Positions 1 through 8,873 of a DNA stretch of 64,000 bases are shown here, in pieces. Each line of letters begins with the position of its first letter. Position 1 is the stretch's first letter. Under the pieces are notes generated by a model. The model was given only the letters and a program-made list of their open reading frames with translations, was not told the origin of the DNA and searched no databases. Source of the DNA: Arcicella gelida (GTDB lineage: Bacteria > Bacteroidota > Bacteroidia > Cytophagales > Spirosomataceae). The DNA is taken from contig NZ_JAYGIL010000018.1 of assembly GCF_034931025.1 (NCBI RefSeq), positions 1 through 64,000 of the forward strand. The letters run 5' to 3'. Position numbers and translations under genes: made by a program.

Positions 1-2
1 AA

Positions 3-254
3 GGCGAAAGAAGAGAATTCAACTCAGGCGAACGTCGTGATTTTAAACCACAAGGTGAAAGAAGAGAATTTAATTCAGGTGAACGTCGTGACTTCAAACC
101 ACAAGGCGAAAGAAGAGAATTCAACTCAGGCGAACGTCGTGATTTTAAACCACAAGGTGAAAGAAGAGAATTTAATTCAGGTGAACGTCGTGACTTCAAA
201 CCACAAGGCGAAAGAAGAGAATTTAACTCAGAACGTCGTGATTTTAAACCACAA
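3..254 (+). repeat. In-frame 51-bp tandem repeat (five copies) with 102-bp higher-order unit
   Basis: Five consecutive units encode GERREFNSGERRDFKPQ (17 residues, 51 bp); the fifth lacks the middle Gly codon. Two synonymous spellings alternate: type A uses ggc, ttc-aac, gat-ttt, and type B uses ggt, ttt-aat, gac-ttc. The order is A-B-A-B-A', so the unit that was duplicated last is 102 bp. Each unit itself holds two related halves (GERREFNS and GERRDFKPQ). The array may extend beyond the window start. Confidence 0.93.
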
Positions 255-1274
255 GGTGATAAACCAGCTTTTGAACGCAAAGAGTTTGTAGATAAAAGAA
301 AACCTGTTGGAAAAAGATTTGATAAAGGCGATTTTAACAAACCTCGTCCAGGCGCTGAAAGTTTTGAAAAAAAAAGTCGAAACGATAGACCAGAAAAGAC
401 ATTTGGTTCAGCCAAAGCAAATTTTGGAGGAGATAATCTTTTCAAAGCTCACAGACCAGTAGAACAGTCTGATAAGTGGACTCCGAACTACAAACTTGAT
501 AAGTACAAAGATACTGCACCAAGAAAAGTTCAGAAATTGATTGAAAAATCAGAGCATAAATCTAATTCAGAGGTACGTCTGAATCGTTATATTGCTAATT
601 CAGGCGTTTGTTCTCGTCGTGAAGCAGATGATTTAATCAAAGCGGGTGCTATTAAAGTAAATGGCGAAGTAGTTACTGAAATGGGTTATCAAGTAAAACC
701 TGGCGACATCGTTAAGTACGGAACAAAGAAATTGAATCGTGAGAAAATGGTTTATGTTTTGGTGAACAAACCAAAAGATTTTATCACCACGACTGAAGAT
801 CCGAACGACCGCAAAACAGTAATGGATTTAGTGAAAAATGCTTGCGAAGAACGTATCTACCCAGTAGGTCGTTTGGATAGAAACACGACAGGTCTTTTAT
901 TATTGACAAACGATGGTGAATTAGCTGATAAATTGACTCACCCTTCTAACGAAATTGAAAAGTTATACCAAGTTGAATTGGATAAGCCTTTAACAGAAGA
1001 ACATTTCGAGAAAATCAAAGCGGGTGTTACCTTAGAAGACGGTGAAATCAAGGCAGATGAATTAGGAATGGTTACTCCAGATGGAATGGTTGTAGGTATC
1101 AAAATTCACTCTGGTCGTAACAGAATTGTTAGACGTATTTTTGAATCATTAGGTTACGAAGTATTAAAACTAGATAGAACTACTTTTGCAGGTTTAAGCA
1201 AAAAAGATTTACCAAGAGGTACTTGGCGTTTCTTATCTGAAAGAGAAGTAGTGAAATTGAAGTTTTTTAAATAG
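3..1274 (+). CDS. rluB: rRNA pseudouridine synthase, RluB type (5' end outside window)
   Basis: The reading frame is open from the first bases of the window, so the start codon lies upstream. It converts a uridine of 23S rRNA to pseudouridine (family knowledge). The catalytic part begins near position 570: an S4 RNA-binding domain (LNRYIANSGVCSRREAD), then the signature PVGRLDRNTTGLLLLTNDG, with the catalytic Asp in GRLD at about position 876. A C-terminal GRNRIVRRIFESLGYEV motif fits RluB better than RsuA. Ahead of this lies about 180 residues of basic, low-complexity sequence, including five tandem 17-residue repeats. Such charged extensions occur in Bacteroidota homologues and probably bind RNA (inference). 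A TTG at 537 could start a shorter protein, but the unbroken repeat-bearing frame upstream argues against it. A strong terminator follows. Confidence 0.9.
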   Translation, partial: GERREFNSGERRDFKPQGERREFNSGERRDFKPQGERREFNSGERRDFKPQGERREFNSGERRDFKPQGERREFNSERRDFKPQGDKPAFERKEFVDKRKPVGKRFDKGDFNKPRPGAESFEKKSRNDRPEKTFGSAKANFGGDNLFKAHRPVEQSDKWTPNYKLDKYKDTAPRKVQKLIEKSEHKSNSEVRLNRYIANSGVCSRREADDLIKAGAIKVNGEVVTEMGYQVKPGDIVKYGTKKLNREKMVYVLVNKPKDFITTTEDPNDRKTVMDLVKNACEERIYPVGRLDRNTTGLLLLTNDGELADKLTHPSNEIEKLYQVELDKPLTEEHFEKIKAGVTLEDGEIKADELGMVTPDGMVVGIKIHSGRNRIVRRIFESLGYEVLKLDRTTFAGLSKKDLPRGTWRFLSEREVVKLKFFK

Positions 1275-1345
1275 ATAGCTTTCAAGCTTCAGATGTCGGC
1301 TTTCAGCTTTATTCTCAAGTTACTCTGTTATCATTTACAAAATCA

Positions 1346-1387
1346 TAAAAAAGCTCCGCAGGATTTATTTCTGCGGAGCTTTTTTAT
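1346..1387 (+). terminator. Intrinsic terminator after rluB
   Basis: Stem AGCTCCGCAG / CTGCGGAGCT at about 1352-1361 and 1371-1380 with a 9-nt loop, flanked by an A-run upstream and a T-run downstream. It can work in both directions. Confidence 0.9.
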
Positions 1388-1438
1388 TTGTTTTTAGTCG
1401 AATAAACATTCATTTGACGATTGAAAAGACAAAAAATC

Positions 1439-1470
1439 AAAAAAGCCACTGAATTTCAGTGGCTTTTTTA
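1439..1470 (-). terminator. Terminator of the AraC-type regulator gene
   Basis: Hairpin AAAAGCCACTGA / TCAGTGGCTTTT with A and T runs on either side, sitting about 60 bp past the stop of the leftward gene that ends at 1531. It is symmetrical, so it may also back up the rluB terminator. Confidence 0.8.
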
Positions 1471-1530
1471 ATATCTAAACAATTTTTAATCGACTTCTTA
1501 AAAGAACAATCTTTTTGAAACGAAAGCGAA

Positions 1531-2457
1531 TTACAAATTCATCAATGATTCTCTACGTCTCATTTTTCCTGCAGGAATACCAAACATCATTTTGAAACGA
1601 CGACAGAAGTACGCCGTATCTTTATAGCCTACATCAGCACCGATGGCACGAATAGATTTCTTAGAAGTTCTCAACAAACCTACAGCCGCTTCCATTCTTT
1701 GGTATTCGATATAATCTTGTGGATTAATACCTGTCAACATTTTAAAATACTGACCAACATAATCTTCAGAAACGTTTGCTACGTTCGCTAATACTTTATT
1801 CGATAAATCTCCACCGATATTATCTTTGATATAAGCAAAGATGTCAATTAAGCGTGGGTCTTTGAAATAAGTACTGTTGGTTGCTAATTGTTCAACAAAC
1901 AAACGGTTTTTGATGATGTAACGAATAATTTCGATAACAATCTCTTCCGTTTTAATTTTGATGACACGTCCTTTACCAAGAATATCAGTCATATCTTCTT
2001 TCAAAATCTCCGCTAGCATGTGGGCTAGTTTATCGTCTCTTTTGATTAAGAATGGTGGAATATCTAAAGAAGTAAAGAAGTTTACCGAATCAAAAACTTT
2101 CGCCTCAAAAGCAACCATACCAAATGAATTCTCCATTTGTCCGATTCTTGAAGGCTCAAGGTTATATTCAAAATAAGACTCTCTATGAGTCATAAATTCC
2201 TCATTTGATATAGCTTTTGGTTTGTCAGCATTACCATAGGTTATCGAAAGCATTTTTCCACCAGGGATAAAAAGCATGTCTCCAACCTCAGCATGAATTG
2301 CTTCCTCGCCAAAAGAAACCTCACCGTTGTACAAAATCAAGAGTGTATTTTCTACATCATAAAAGTTTTTGATACGGATAGGTTGTAATATTCTAATGTT
2401 ACGTGACTTGATAAACTTCACGCCTAGCGATTCAATTATCTTATTATAATCTTCCAT
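1531..2457 (-). CDS. AraC family transcriptional regulator
   Basis: 308-residue cytoplasmic DNA-binding regulator. Residues about 20-95 look like a cupin-type sensor domain (GEVSFGEEAIHAEVGDMLFIPGG). Residues about 203-302 form the double helix-turn-helix AraC domain, ending with the typical AIGADVGYKDTAYFCRRFKMMFG stretch. The middle (about 100-200) is predicted helical and may mediate dimerisation. It has its own consensus promoter (2507-2537) and terminator, so it is monocistronic. The ligand and target genes are not shown by the sequence. The start at 2457 is supported by the promoter position, giving a leader of roughly 40 nt. Confidence 0.88.
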   Translation of the reverse strand: MEDYNKIIESLGVKFIKSRNIRILQPIRIKNFYDVENTLLILYNGEVSFGEEAIHAEVGDMLFIPGGKMLSITYGNADKPKAISNEEFMTHRESYFEYNLEPSRIGQMENSFGMVAFEAKVFDSVNFFTSLDIPPFLIKRDDKLAHMLAEILKEDMTDILGKGRVIKIKTEEIVIEIIRYIIKNRLFVEQLATNSTYFKDPRLIDIFAYIKDNIGGDLSNKVLANVANVSEDYVGQYFKMLTGINPQDYIEYQRMEAAVGLLRTSKKSIRAIGADVGYKDTAYFCRRFKMMFGIPAGKMRRRESLMNL

Positions 2458-2506
2458 TTTGCATCGTAATTTGGGTAATTGGAATTATAGAGCATTTAAT
2501 TTTGGA

Positions 2507-2537
2507 CAAAACTAATAAATCCATGTAAAATTCCAAA
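2507..2537 (-). promoter_or_regulatory. Bacteroidota-type promoter of the AraC regulator
   Basis: Read leftward, TTTG (2534-2537) is followed after exactly 19 nt by TAGTTTTG (2507-2514), matching the Bacteroidota TTTG / TAnnTTTG consensus. Transcription should start near 2500, about 40 nt before the ATG at 2457. Confidence 0.7.
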
Positions 2538-2995
2538 ATTAAATGTAAAAATTGTTATATAATTATTTAACGGTAAAATACTTCCGCCATTCAAATTTAT
2601 TGTAATATCCTAAGAATTTAAAATTTGATAGATTTTTTTTTGAAAATTTAATATTTGGAATTTTAGGGGATTTTTGTCAAATCAATTATTTTTTTACAAA
2701 AAAAGCTCCTCAAAACTCTATTACGATAGAAAGAATCTGCTGTTATTGACGACTAGGAAGTCATACTCTTTCTTTTAATATTACAACTTTTCTGTTAAGA
2801 TGCAAGGGCGATTTAAGTAATTATTTTTACAAAACATAAAAGATTCTCTTGAGTAATATTTATCATCTTCAAAAATAAGTCCTAAGTATAAAATAGATAT
2901 AAGCAATGTCTATAAATACGGTTCGGTTATATATTACTTCATAAAATCAAAAATGCACAATTCAAACTGAAAATGTTGCAATTTGAAACAAGCCT
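2538..2995. other. AT-rich intergenic region, no gene seen
   Basis: About 460 bp of very AT-rich DNA between the AraC promoter and the 3' end of the enoyl-CoA hydratase gene. A short inverted repeat, TGAC...GTCA around 2747-2763, flanked by GAAAGAAT and ACTCTTTC, could form a weak hairpin. No convincing ORF, RNA gene or terminator was recognised. Confidence 0.5.
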
Positions 2996-3772
2996 CTACC
3001 CATTCTTGGCTTTAAAGGCCTGTAGAGTTTCTTTAGTAAAATTACTTAGCACAAGCTTTCCACTGATTTCAGCTCTCTCAAGCAAGAGCGTATCCCAATG
3101 GTCTGTGTTTTTCCAGAGGATTCTTTTGAGTTCCTTCAAGGCTTCTGGATTATATTTTGATAAACTTCTTGCCAAACTGAGAACAGCTTCGTCCATTTCA
3201 TTAGCTGTTTCAAATATTTCCATATACAAACCTTTTTCTTTTGCCCAATCAGCAGAAAAAAATTCTGTCGCTTTTAAAGCAAGTATCGAAAATGAGGAAA
3301 GTCCAATTTTTCGTTCAACAGCAGGTTCAATCACAGCAGGGATGATTCCGATACTTAGTTCACTTAATTTAATAGCCGCAAATTGGGTCGCAAAACAATA
3401 ATCTGTAGCAGCAGCCAAGCCAACTCCGCCTCCAATGGCTTTTCCTTGAACTCTTCCCAATATTATTTTCGAAGATTTTCGACAAGAATTGATCACTTTG
3501 GCAAAGCCCGAAAAAAATATTTTACCAGAATTTATATCATCAATTGCCATCAATTCTGTAAAATCTGCTCCCGAACAAAAAGTTCTATCACCTTCACTTT
3601 GCAGAATAATGATTTGTACTTCTTCCTGTTCTCCTAATTTTTCTATGGTCATTGCCAATTCTTCCAAAAGTACAATAGACATGGCATTTACTGGCGGATT
3701 TCCAAAGACTAGTTTTACAATACCTCCGTCTAGCCTTTCCAACCTGATGATATATCTTTCAGTATCTTGCAT
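2996..3772 (-). CDS. Enoyl-CoA hydratase/isomerase family protein
   Basis: 258-residue crotonase-fold enzyme. The oxyanion-hole segments are visible at residues 65-71 (FCSGADF) and 113-123 (IGGGVGLAAAT). The Glu equivalent to rat enoyl-CoA hydratase Glu164 appears to be present in KLSELSIGIIPA (about 138), but the Glu144 position reads Gly within GGGVGL. The SIGIIPAVIEPAVERKIG stretch resembles methylglutaconyl-CoA hydratases of leucine breakdown, so it may hydrate a branched unsaturated acyl-CoA rather than a straight one (inference). It is divergent from the acyl-CoA dehydrogenase gene at 3954 with a 181-bp shared spacer, which fits a common acyl-CoA degradation role. Confidence 0.85.
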   Translation of the reverse strand: MQDTERYIIRLERLDGGIVKLVFGNPPVNAMSIVLLEELAMTIEKLGEQEEVQIIILQSEGDRTFCSGADFTELMAIDDINSGKIFFSGFAKVINSCRKSSKIILGRVQGKAIGGGVGLAAATDYCFATQFAAIKLSELSIGIIPAVIEPAVERKIGLSSFSILALKATEFFSADWAKEKGLYMEIFETANEMDEAVLSLARSLSKYNPEALKELKRILWKNTDHWDTLLLERAEISGKLVLSNFTKETLQAFKAKNG

Positions 3773-3953
3773 AATAAAATTATTTTTAGATATTACAGTA
3801 TTATTTTAATTTCAATAGCATTAAATTACAAATAAATAAAAGAATAATTTTATAAATAGCTTTCATTTAATACTTTGAAAACAATCAAAAGAATTAGAAA
3901 AAGCTATTGATAAAAGTAAATTAAACAATCTCAACAAACAATTCAACTTTAAA

Positions 3954-5102
3954 ATGTACAAATCAGAACAATTAACCTTAGTCCGACAAAGTGCAAAAGA
4001 GTTTGCCGAACGTAAAATTCGTCCTCATATCATGGAATGGGACGAAGCCCAAATTTTCCCGATTGATTTAATGAAACAATTGGGCGAACAAGGCTTTCTG
4101 GGCGTACTCGTACCAGAGGAATATGGCGGAGCAGGCTTGGGCTATCATGAATACGTAGCAGTTATCGACGAAATCGCACAAGTTTGTGGTTCAATCGGTC
4201 TATCGGTGGCGGCACATAATTCATTGTGTACCAATCATATTTTACAATTTGGTTCAGAAAACCAAAAGCAACAATATTTGCCTCAATTGGCTTCTGGTAA
4301 TTTTATTGGAGCATGGGCTTTGACCGAAGCTAATACAGGTTCAGATTCTGCCAGAATGCAGTGCATTGCTCGCAGAGAAGGCGATAATTATATCATCAAT
4401 GGTTCAAAATGCTGGATTACTCATGGAAAATCAAGCGATGTTTTGGTGATAATGACCAGAACTGGCGAATTAGGAACAAGAGATAATGCCACAGCTTTTA
4501 TTGTAGAACGTTCAAATACTGGTTTGAAATTTGGCAAAAAAGAAAATAAATTAGGAATGCGTGCTTCTGAAACGGCAGAAGTAATTTTAGAAGATTGTGT
4601 CGTGCCACTTTCAGCTCGTTTAGGAAATGAAGGCGAAGGCTTTAAACAAGCCATGAAAATTTTGGATGGTGGAAGGATTTCTATCGCTGCACTTTCTCTA
4701 GGCATTGCCAAAGGTGCAATGAAAGCCGCTGCTCGTTATGCACAAGAACGTCAACAATTTGGACAGGCTATCGCTAATTTTCAAGGAATCAGTTTTAAAT
4801 TAGCTGAAATGGCGACCAAAATTCATGGAGCTGAATTGATGACACTTCACGCTGCCGACCTAAAAATGGAAGGAACGCATCTTACAAAAGAAGCCGCAAT
4901 GGCAAAATATTATGCGTCAGAAGTGGCGGTAGAAGTAGCAACAGATGCCGTTCAGATTTTTGGAGGATATGGCTATACCAAAGATTTTCCCGTTGAAAAG
5001 TTTTATCGAGATGCAAAACTTTGTACCATCGGCGAGGGCACTTCTGAAATTCAGAAAATTGTAATTGCTCGAGAAGTATTAAAAGACTATCCAATCGCTT
5101 AA
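3954..5102 (+). CDS. Acyl-CoA dehydrogenase
   Basis: 382-residue FAD flavoenzyme that makes an alpha,beta double bond in an acyl-CoA and passes electrons to ETF. It has full family length: an N-terminal helical domain, the middle beta domain with WALTEANTGSDSARMQ, and a C-terminal helical domain. The catalytic Glu is in IGEGTSEIQ (about residue 361), the position used by short/medium-chain and isovaleryl-type enzymes. QIFGGYGYTKDFPVEKFYRDAK is the usual FAD/CoA-contact region. A terminator follows at once, so the gene is probably monocistronic. Divergence from an enoyl-CoA hydratase supports beta-oxidation or branched-chain amino-acid breakdown; the sequence does not decide chain length. Confidence 0.93.
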   Translation: MYKSEQLTLVRQSAKEFAERKIRPHIMEWDEAQIFPIDLMKQLGEQGFLGVLVPEEYGGAGLGYHEYVAVIDEIAQVCGSIGLSVAAHNSLCTNHILQFGSENQKQQYLPQLASGNFIGAWALTEANTGSDSARMQCIARREGDNYIINGSKCWITHGKSSDVLVIMTRTGELGTRDNATAFIVERSNTGLKFGKKENKLGMRASETAEVILEDCVVPLSARLGNEGEGFKQAMKILDGGRISIAALSLGIAKGAMKAAARYAQERQQFGQAIANFQGISFKLAEMATKIHGAELMTLHAADLKMEGTHLTKEAAMAKYYASEVAVEVATDAVQIFGGYGYTKDFPVEKFYRDAKLCTIGEGTSEIQKIVIAREVLKDYPIA

Positions 5103-5108
5103 ATGAGT

Positions 5109-5140
5109 CCCCAGCATAAAATTATGTTGGGGATTTTTTT
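5109..5140 (+). terminator. Terminator after acyl-CoA dehydrogenase
   Basis: CCCCAGCATAA paired with TTATGTTGGGG (one wobble pair), followed by a run of seven T. It begins 6 bp after the stop codon. Confidence 0.9.
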
Positions 5141-5236
5141 GATTAATCTTTCTACCATTTTCTTATTTTGGTAGTCTTCTTATTAATTTCGTGTAATCCA
5201 ATTAATTGATTCTAAATAAAATTGGCTTTATCGCAA

Positions 5237-6085
5237 ATGCTAAAAATACTTCAACAACCTTATCCACATAACGATTCTACTCGTAGAAAACTCTTTCTTT
5301 CATTCGCTGCGGGAATTTTTATCGCCACTTTCTTAATGTTTTTTCAGCCTTTTGGTATTGCTAATTGGCATGATGATGCTAAGATTGTCATTCTAACAGG
5401 TTTTGGCATTATTACTTCTGCCACGATGCTTTTTATTTATTTTGGTGTTCAAAGCCTTTTCCCAAATTACTTTAAAGAAGAACGGTGGACAGTTGGCAGA
5501 GAAATAGGAATGGTTGCATTGAATGTGCTTTCAATCATGACAATTAATGTACTTTATACTCAGTATTATATTACGAAGGGTTTTAATATGCTGAATCTAG
5601 TTTCTATGGTAATTTATACGCTTGTGTTAGGCGTATTTCCAGCCACAGGCATTATTTTGATTAACTATATTTTTTACCTAAAACAATACAGTAAGCCTCC
5701 TCAGCCAAGCCATCTTCCAGAAAAAAGTATTGAAGAAGCATCAGCAATAAACGAAATAATATTAATTGCAGAGAATGGAAAAGATAGCATTACTTTATCG
5801 CCTGATTCTTTTTTTTACATAGAATCAAGTGATAACTATTCTACCGTTGTGTTTCTAAAAGAAGATATTTTTCAAAAAGAATTAATTAGAAGTAGTTTAA
5901 CAAGGCTTGAAAGTCAGATTGTACCAACACAAATTGTTCGTTGTCACCGCTCGTTTATCGTCAATCTTGACAAAGTGGATAAAGTAACTGGCAATGCACA
6001 AGGCTATAAATTACATTTGAATGAAAGTGATTTTGTAATTCCTGTGGCTCGACGATATTCTGAAATTGTGTATGAATTGAAGTGA
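5237..6085 (+). CDS. LytTR DNA-binding domain protein with membrane segments
   Basis: About 282 residues. The N-terminal half has four hydrophobic segments (for example LFLSFAAGIFIATFLMFF and VSMVIYTLVLGVFPATGIILI), so it sits in the inner membrane. The last ~105 residues form a LytTR domain (ITLSPDSFFYIESSDNYSTVVFL ... RCHRSFIVNLDKVDKVTGNAQGYKL). Such proteins bind DNA from the membrane without a receiver domain. The ATG at 5237 is preferred to the in-frame TTG at 5222. The stop codon abuts the stop of the convergent PBP4 gene with no base between them. No kinase partner is adjacent, and the signal and targets are unknown. Confidence 0.85.
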   Translation: MLKILQQPYPHNDSTRRKLFLSFAAGIFIATFLMFFQPFGIANWHDDAKIVILTGFGIITSATMLFIYFGVQSLFPNYFKEERWTVGREIGMVALNVLSIMTINVLYTQYYITKGFNMLNLVSMVIYTLVLGVFPATGIILINYIFYLKQYSKPPQPSHLPEKSIEEASAINEIILIAENGKDSITLSPDSFFYIESSDNYSTVVFLKEDIFQKELIRSSLTRLESQIVPTQIVRCHRSFIVNLDKVDKVTGNAQGYKLHLNESDFVIPVARRYSEIVYELK

Positions 6086-7390
6086 TTAGTTTTTCTCGTG
6101 TACTTCTGTCAGAATTTTCGTTACTTCTTTTCTGATTTCTGACATCGGTTTCAAGAAACTATTGTTCATAATGCTGAAAATTAGTACTTTCCCTTTTTTA
6201 GTAACTAAGTAACCACTCAGGTTATAATTATTACTAAAAGAACCCGATTTGGCAAAAATAAAAGGTTCTTCGTTAGTAGGTAAACTTTTTAAAGTACCAG
6301 ATTTTCCAGCCGCAGGAAGTAGTTTAAAAAGTCTTTCTTGTGGAACTGTTTGGTAAATATTTTGCAAAAGCTTCACGATACTTCTTGGTGTAAATAAATT
6401 ATAGCGTGAAAGTCCAGAACCATCCACCCATCTCGAAGCATCAGGTAAATCACTCATAAATTGTTTTTTTGATGCTTCAATTCCTTTGCTGACATTCAAT
6501 TCGCCCGTTAAAATATCGGCATTTAATAACATCAGATGTTCGGCAATCATGTTATCGCTAATGTGCAACATTCTTTTGTATAAACTATCGGCTGGTAAGC
6601 TATAAAATACTTTGGCAGATTTATCTAAAGCTTTATTAATCATGGTTACTTCTTTTTTCAAAGTATCGCTTAATAAAGCAACGGTAATTTCTACGCCAGT
6701 TTTGAAGGGAACATCTTGTATAAAATTTGCCTTCATTTTTTGAGTATTGGGATGACTAAATAAATTCGCTCCTAAATCTCGCTTAATGGAAAAAGTATTC
6801 TCATTTGACCATTCATAAACTTTATTCTCGAAAAGTTTAGGAGTAACACTCAAGTCTTTTGAAGAATTCGCTTTGAATCGAACCACATTTCCATGAATTG
6901 GAAAGCCTGAAATTTCTGCCGCATAATAATCATTGTAATCGTCCCAAGCCCAACCTTGTCCGAAGAAAGTTCCTGTGAAATTATCATTCGAAAAATAGAT
7001 TTTTTCAGAACGATTTTTCAAGAAATCATATACTTTGCTTGTTGCTAAATCTGGATTAAGAAAAGAAGGGTCGCCAGTACCCCACAAAATCAATGAATCA
7101 CCTGATGCTTTATAATGAAAAGCAGGAATGGAATCTCCTAAAGTTTTCAAGCTGGCATAAAAAGTAAATAATTTTGTATTGGATGCAGGCATGAAATAGC
7201 GATTTGCCTCTTGTTCAAAAACTATTTTTTGTTCTGCAATATCGTAAAAAACAATTCCTGTTTGGTTCTGAGCAAAGGCTGTTGATTGCTGAATTAATTT
7301 AGCCGTAGATTTCATTGATACTTTATTGGTATTGCAGGACGAAAAGCCAAGTACCATCAAAAACAAGAAAGGAGTAACAATACGCATCAT
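6086..7390 (-). CDS. dacB: D-alanyl-D-alanine carboxypeptidase/endopeptidase, PBP4 (DacB) family
   Basis: 434-residue periplasmic lipoprotein-type penicillin-binding protein that trims or cleaves peptidoglycan peptides. The N-terminus has a hydrophobic segment ending in a Cys at residue 19 (LGFSSC). The three serine-transferase motifs are visible: SNTK (70-73, nucleophile Ser70), SDN (278-280) and KSG (381-383). WVDGSGLSRYN (321-331) is typical of PBP4. It is slightly short for the family, with a reduced insertion between motifs. It converges on the LytTR gene with zero spacing, so it lacks a private terminator in the gap. The S13 family call is firm; the balance of carboxypeptidase and endopeptidase activity is not shown. 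Confidence 0.9.
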   Translation of the reverse strand: MMRIVTPFLFLMVLGFSSCNTNKVSMKSTAKLIQQSTAFAQNQTGIVFYDIAEQKIVFEQEANRYFMPASNTKLFTFYASLKTLGDSIPAFHYKASGDSLILWGTGDPSFLNPDLATSKVYDFLKNRSEKIYFSNDNFTGTFFGQGWAWDDYNDYYAAEISGFPIHGNVVRFKANSSKDLSVTPKLFENKVYEWSNENTFSIKRDLGANLFSHPNTQKMKANFIQDVPFKTGVEITVALLSDTLKKEVTMINKALDKSAKVFYSLPADSLYKRMLHISDNMIAEHLMLLNADILTGELNVSKGIEASKKQFMSDLPDASRWVDGSGLSRYNLFTPRSIVKLLQNIYQTVPQERLFKLLPAAGKSGTLKSLPTNEEPFIFAKSGSFSNNYNLSGYLVTKKGKVLIFSIMNNSFLKPMSEIRKEVTKILTEVHEKN

Positions 7391-7640
7391 AAGTATTCAA
7401 TAATTTTAGATGAAATAAGAATTCAATTCAGTAAATCGTCGAAAAGTACGGATTTTTTTTACATCAAAATCATAAAATAAGATTTATTGTTTTGTGTGAA
7501 TATCGGCTCGAAACGTGTCCAAAAGTATTTTCTTCATTACCTTTGTGTCGCTATAACCAAGTCTTCGGAAAACCCAAAGGCTGATTTTTCGTTATCTAAT
7601 TAGATTAATATCATTCCATAAAATATTTCGTAATCATAAA

Positions 7641-8702
7641 ATGTCTGTAAAATATTTTCATCTCACAGTAAAAGAAATCATCGACGAAACGCCCGATACT
7701 AAAACCTTTACTTTTTGGCATCCAGTACATCAATCTGTAAGTTATAAAGCTGGTCAATTTCTAACGTTAATTCCAGTAATCAACGGACAAAAAGTGCGTA
7801 GAAGTTACTCAATGTCAAGTTCTCCCAACAAAGACGCTTCCATTGCTGTCACTGTAAAAAGAGTACCAAATGGATTAGTATCTAATTATTTATGTGATTC
7901 TGTAAAAGTAGGTGATGCCATCGAAGTAATGGAACCGATGGGACATTTTGTGCTTGAACCCAACCCAATGAAAGAACGTACCATCGTATTATTTGGTGGA
8001 GGTTCAGGAGTTACGCCTTTGATGTCAATCTTAAAATCTGTTTTACCTGTTGAACAAGGCTCGAAAGTATATTTGGTTTATGGTTCAAGAAGTGAAGAAG
8101 ATATTATTTTCAAAAAACAGTTAACTGAATTAGAATTAAAATACGAAGGTCGTTTCAAAGTATTACACGTGTTGACGAAACCTTCTTATACTTGGACGGG
8201 CTACAAAACTCGTATCAATCAAGCTTCAGCGGTAATTTTCTTGAAACAAGATTTTGCGATTGATATTGCTAAAGCAGAGTATTATTTATGTGGTCCAGAA
8301 GGAATGATGGAACAAGTAGAAAGTGCTTTGAAAATGTTTAACGTTCCGACGGATAATATTCATAAAGAACATTTCGGCGGAAATACTGCTCATGAAATTC
8401 ATGTAGAAGACGAAGATGATTCAATCAAGCCACAAACCGTAACGATTCAATACGAAGGCAATGAGTACGAAGTATTGGTAAAACCGCATGAAACCATTTT
8501 GGAAGCGGCTTTGCGTGAAGATATTGATTTACCTTATTCTTGTCAGGCTGGAATGTGTACTGCTTGTTTAGGAAAATGTGTTTCAGGAAAAGTACACATG
8601 GATGAGGAAGACGGACTTACTGATAAAGAATTACAACAAGGTTATATTCTTACTTGTGTGGCACATCCTAAAACGGCTGGCGTTGTGATTGAGGTAGAGT
8701 AA
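7641..8702 (+). CDS. Ferredoxin-type flavin oxidoreductase, PaaE-like (FAD/NAD plus 2Fe-2S)
   Basis: 353 residues in three domains. An FAD-binding barrel carries RRSYSMSSSP (about 53-62). An NAD(P)-binding domain carries GGGSGVTPLMSIL and later YYLCGPEGMM. A C-terminal plant-type ferredoxin has four cysteines at about 301, 306, 309 and 339 (CQAGMCTACLGKC ... LTC). This order matches the reductase subunit of phenylacetyl-CoA epoxidase (PaaE) and related reductases. No paaABCD genes are nearby, so a general electron-transfer role is as likely. A TACCTTTG -7-like box at 7538-7545 lies about 95 bp before the ATG. A terminator follows at 8726. Confidence 0.87.
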   Translation: MSVKYFHLTVKEIIDETPDTKTFTFWHPVHQSVSYKAGQFLTLIPVINGQKVRRSYSMSSSPNKDASIAVTVKRVPNGLVSNYLCDSVKVGDAIEVMEPMGHFVLEPNPMKERTIVLFGGGSGVTPLMSILKSVLPVEQGSKVYLVYGSRSEEDIIFKKQLTELELKYEGRFKVLHVLTKPSYTWTGYKTRINQASAVIFLKQDFAIDIAKAEYYLCGPEGMMEQVESALKMFNVPTDNIHKEHFGGNTAHEIHVEDEDDSIKPQTVTIQYEGNEYEVLVKPHETILEAALREDIDLPYSCQAGMCTACLGKCVSGKVHMDEEDGLTDKELQQGYILTCVAHPKTAGVVIEVE

Positions 8703-8725
8703 ATTATTGAGATAAAATAATTTGA

Positions 8726-8762
8726 AATGGTGATTTTGGAGATTTCCAATATCACCATTTTC
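8726..8762 (+). terminator. Terminator after the PaaE-like reductase
   Basis: Two nested stems, AAATGGTGAT/ATCACCATTT outside and TTGGA/TCCAA inside, with a 4-nt loop and a short T-run. Only single-base bulges break the helix. Confidence 0.8.
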
Positions 8763-8873
8763 TGTTTTTACCCGCTTATTCCCTATCGCCATTGTCCGTG
8801 TGTCTCACGAACAACTTTTAAAAACTGTAAACTCAAAGCTCATCGCTCATCGCTTACAGCCCAATGCAAAATC

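Noticed and set aside
37..291. Alternative-frame ORF across the 51-bp repeats
   Set aside because: The frame used by rluB continues unbroken into the catalytic domain; the alternative frame ends in the linker and has no family resemblance.
2973..3401. Rightward ORF of 142 codons opposite enoyl-CoA hydratase
   Set aside because: Shadow of the crotonase gene, which has clear active-site motifs in the other direction.
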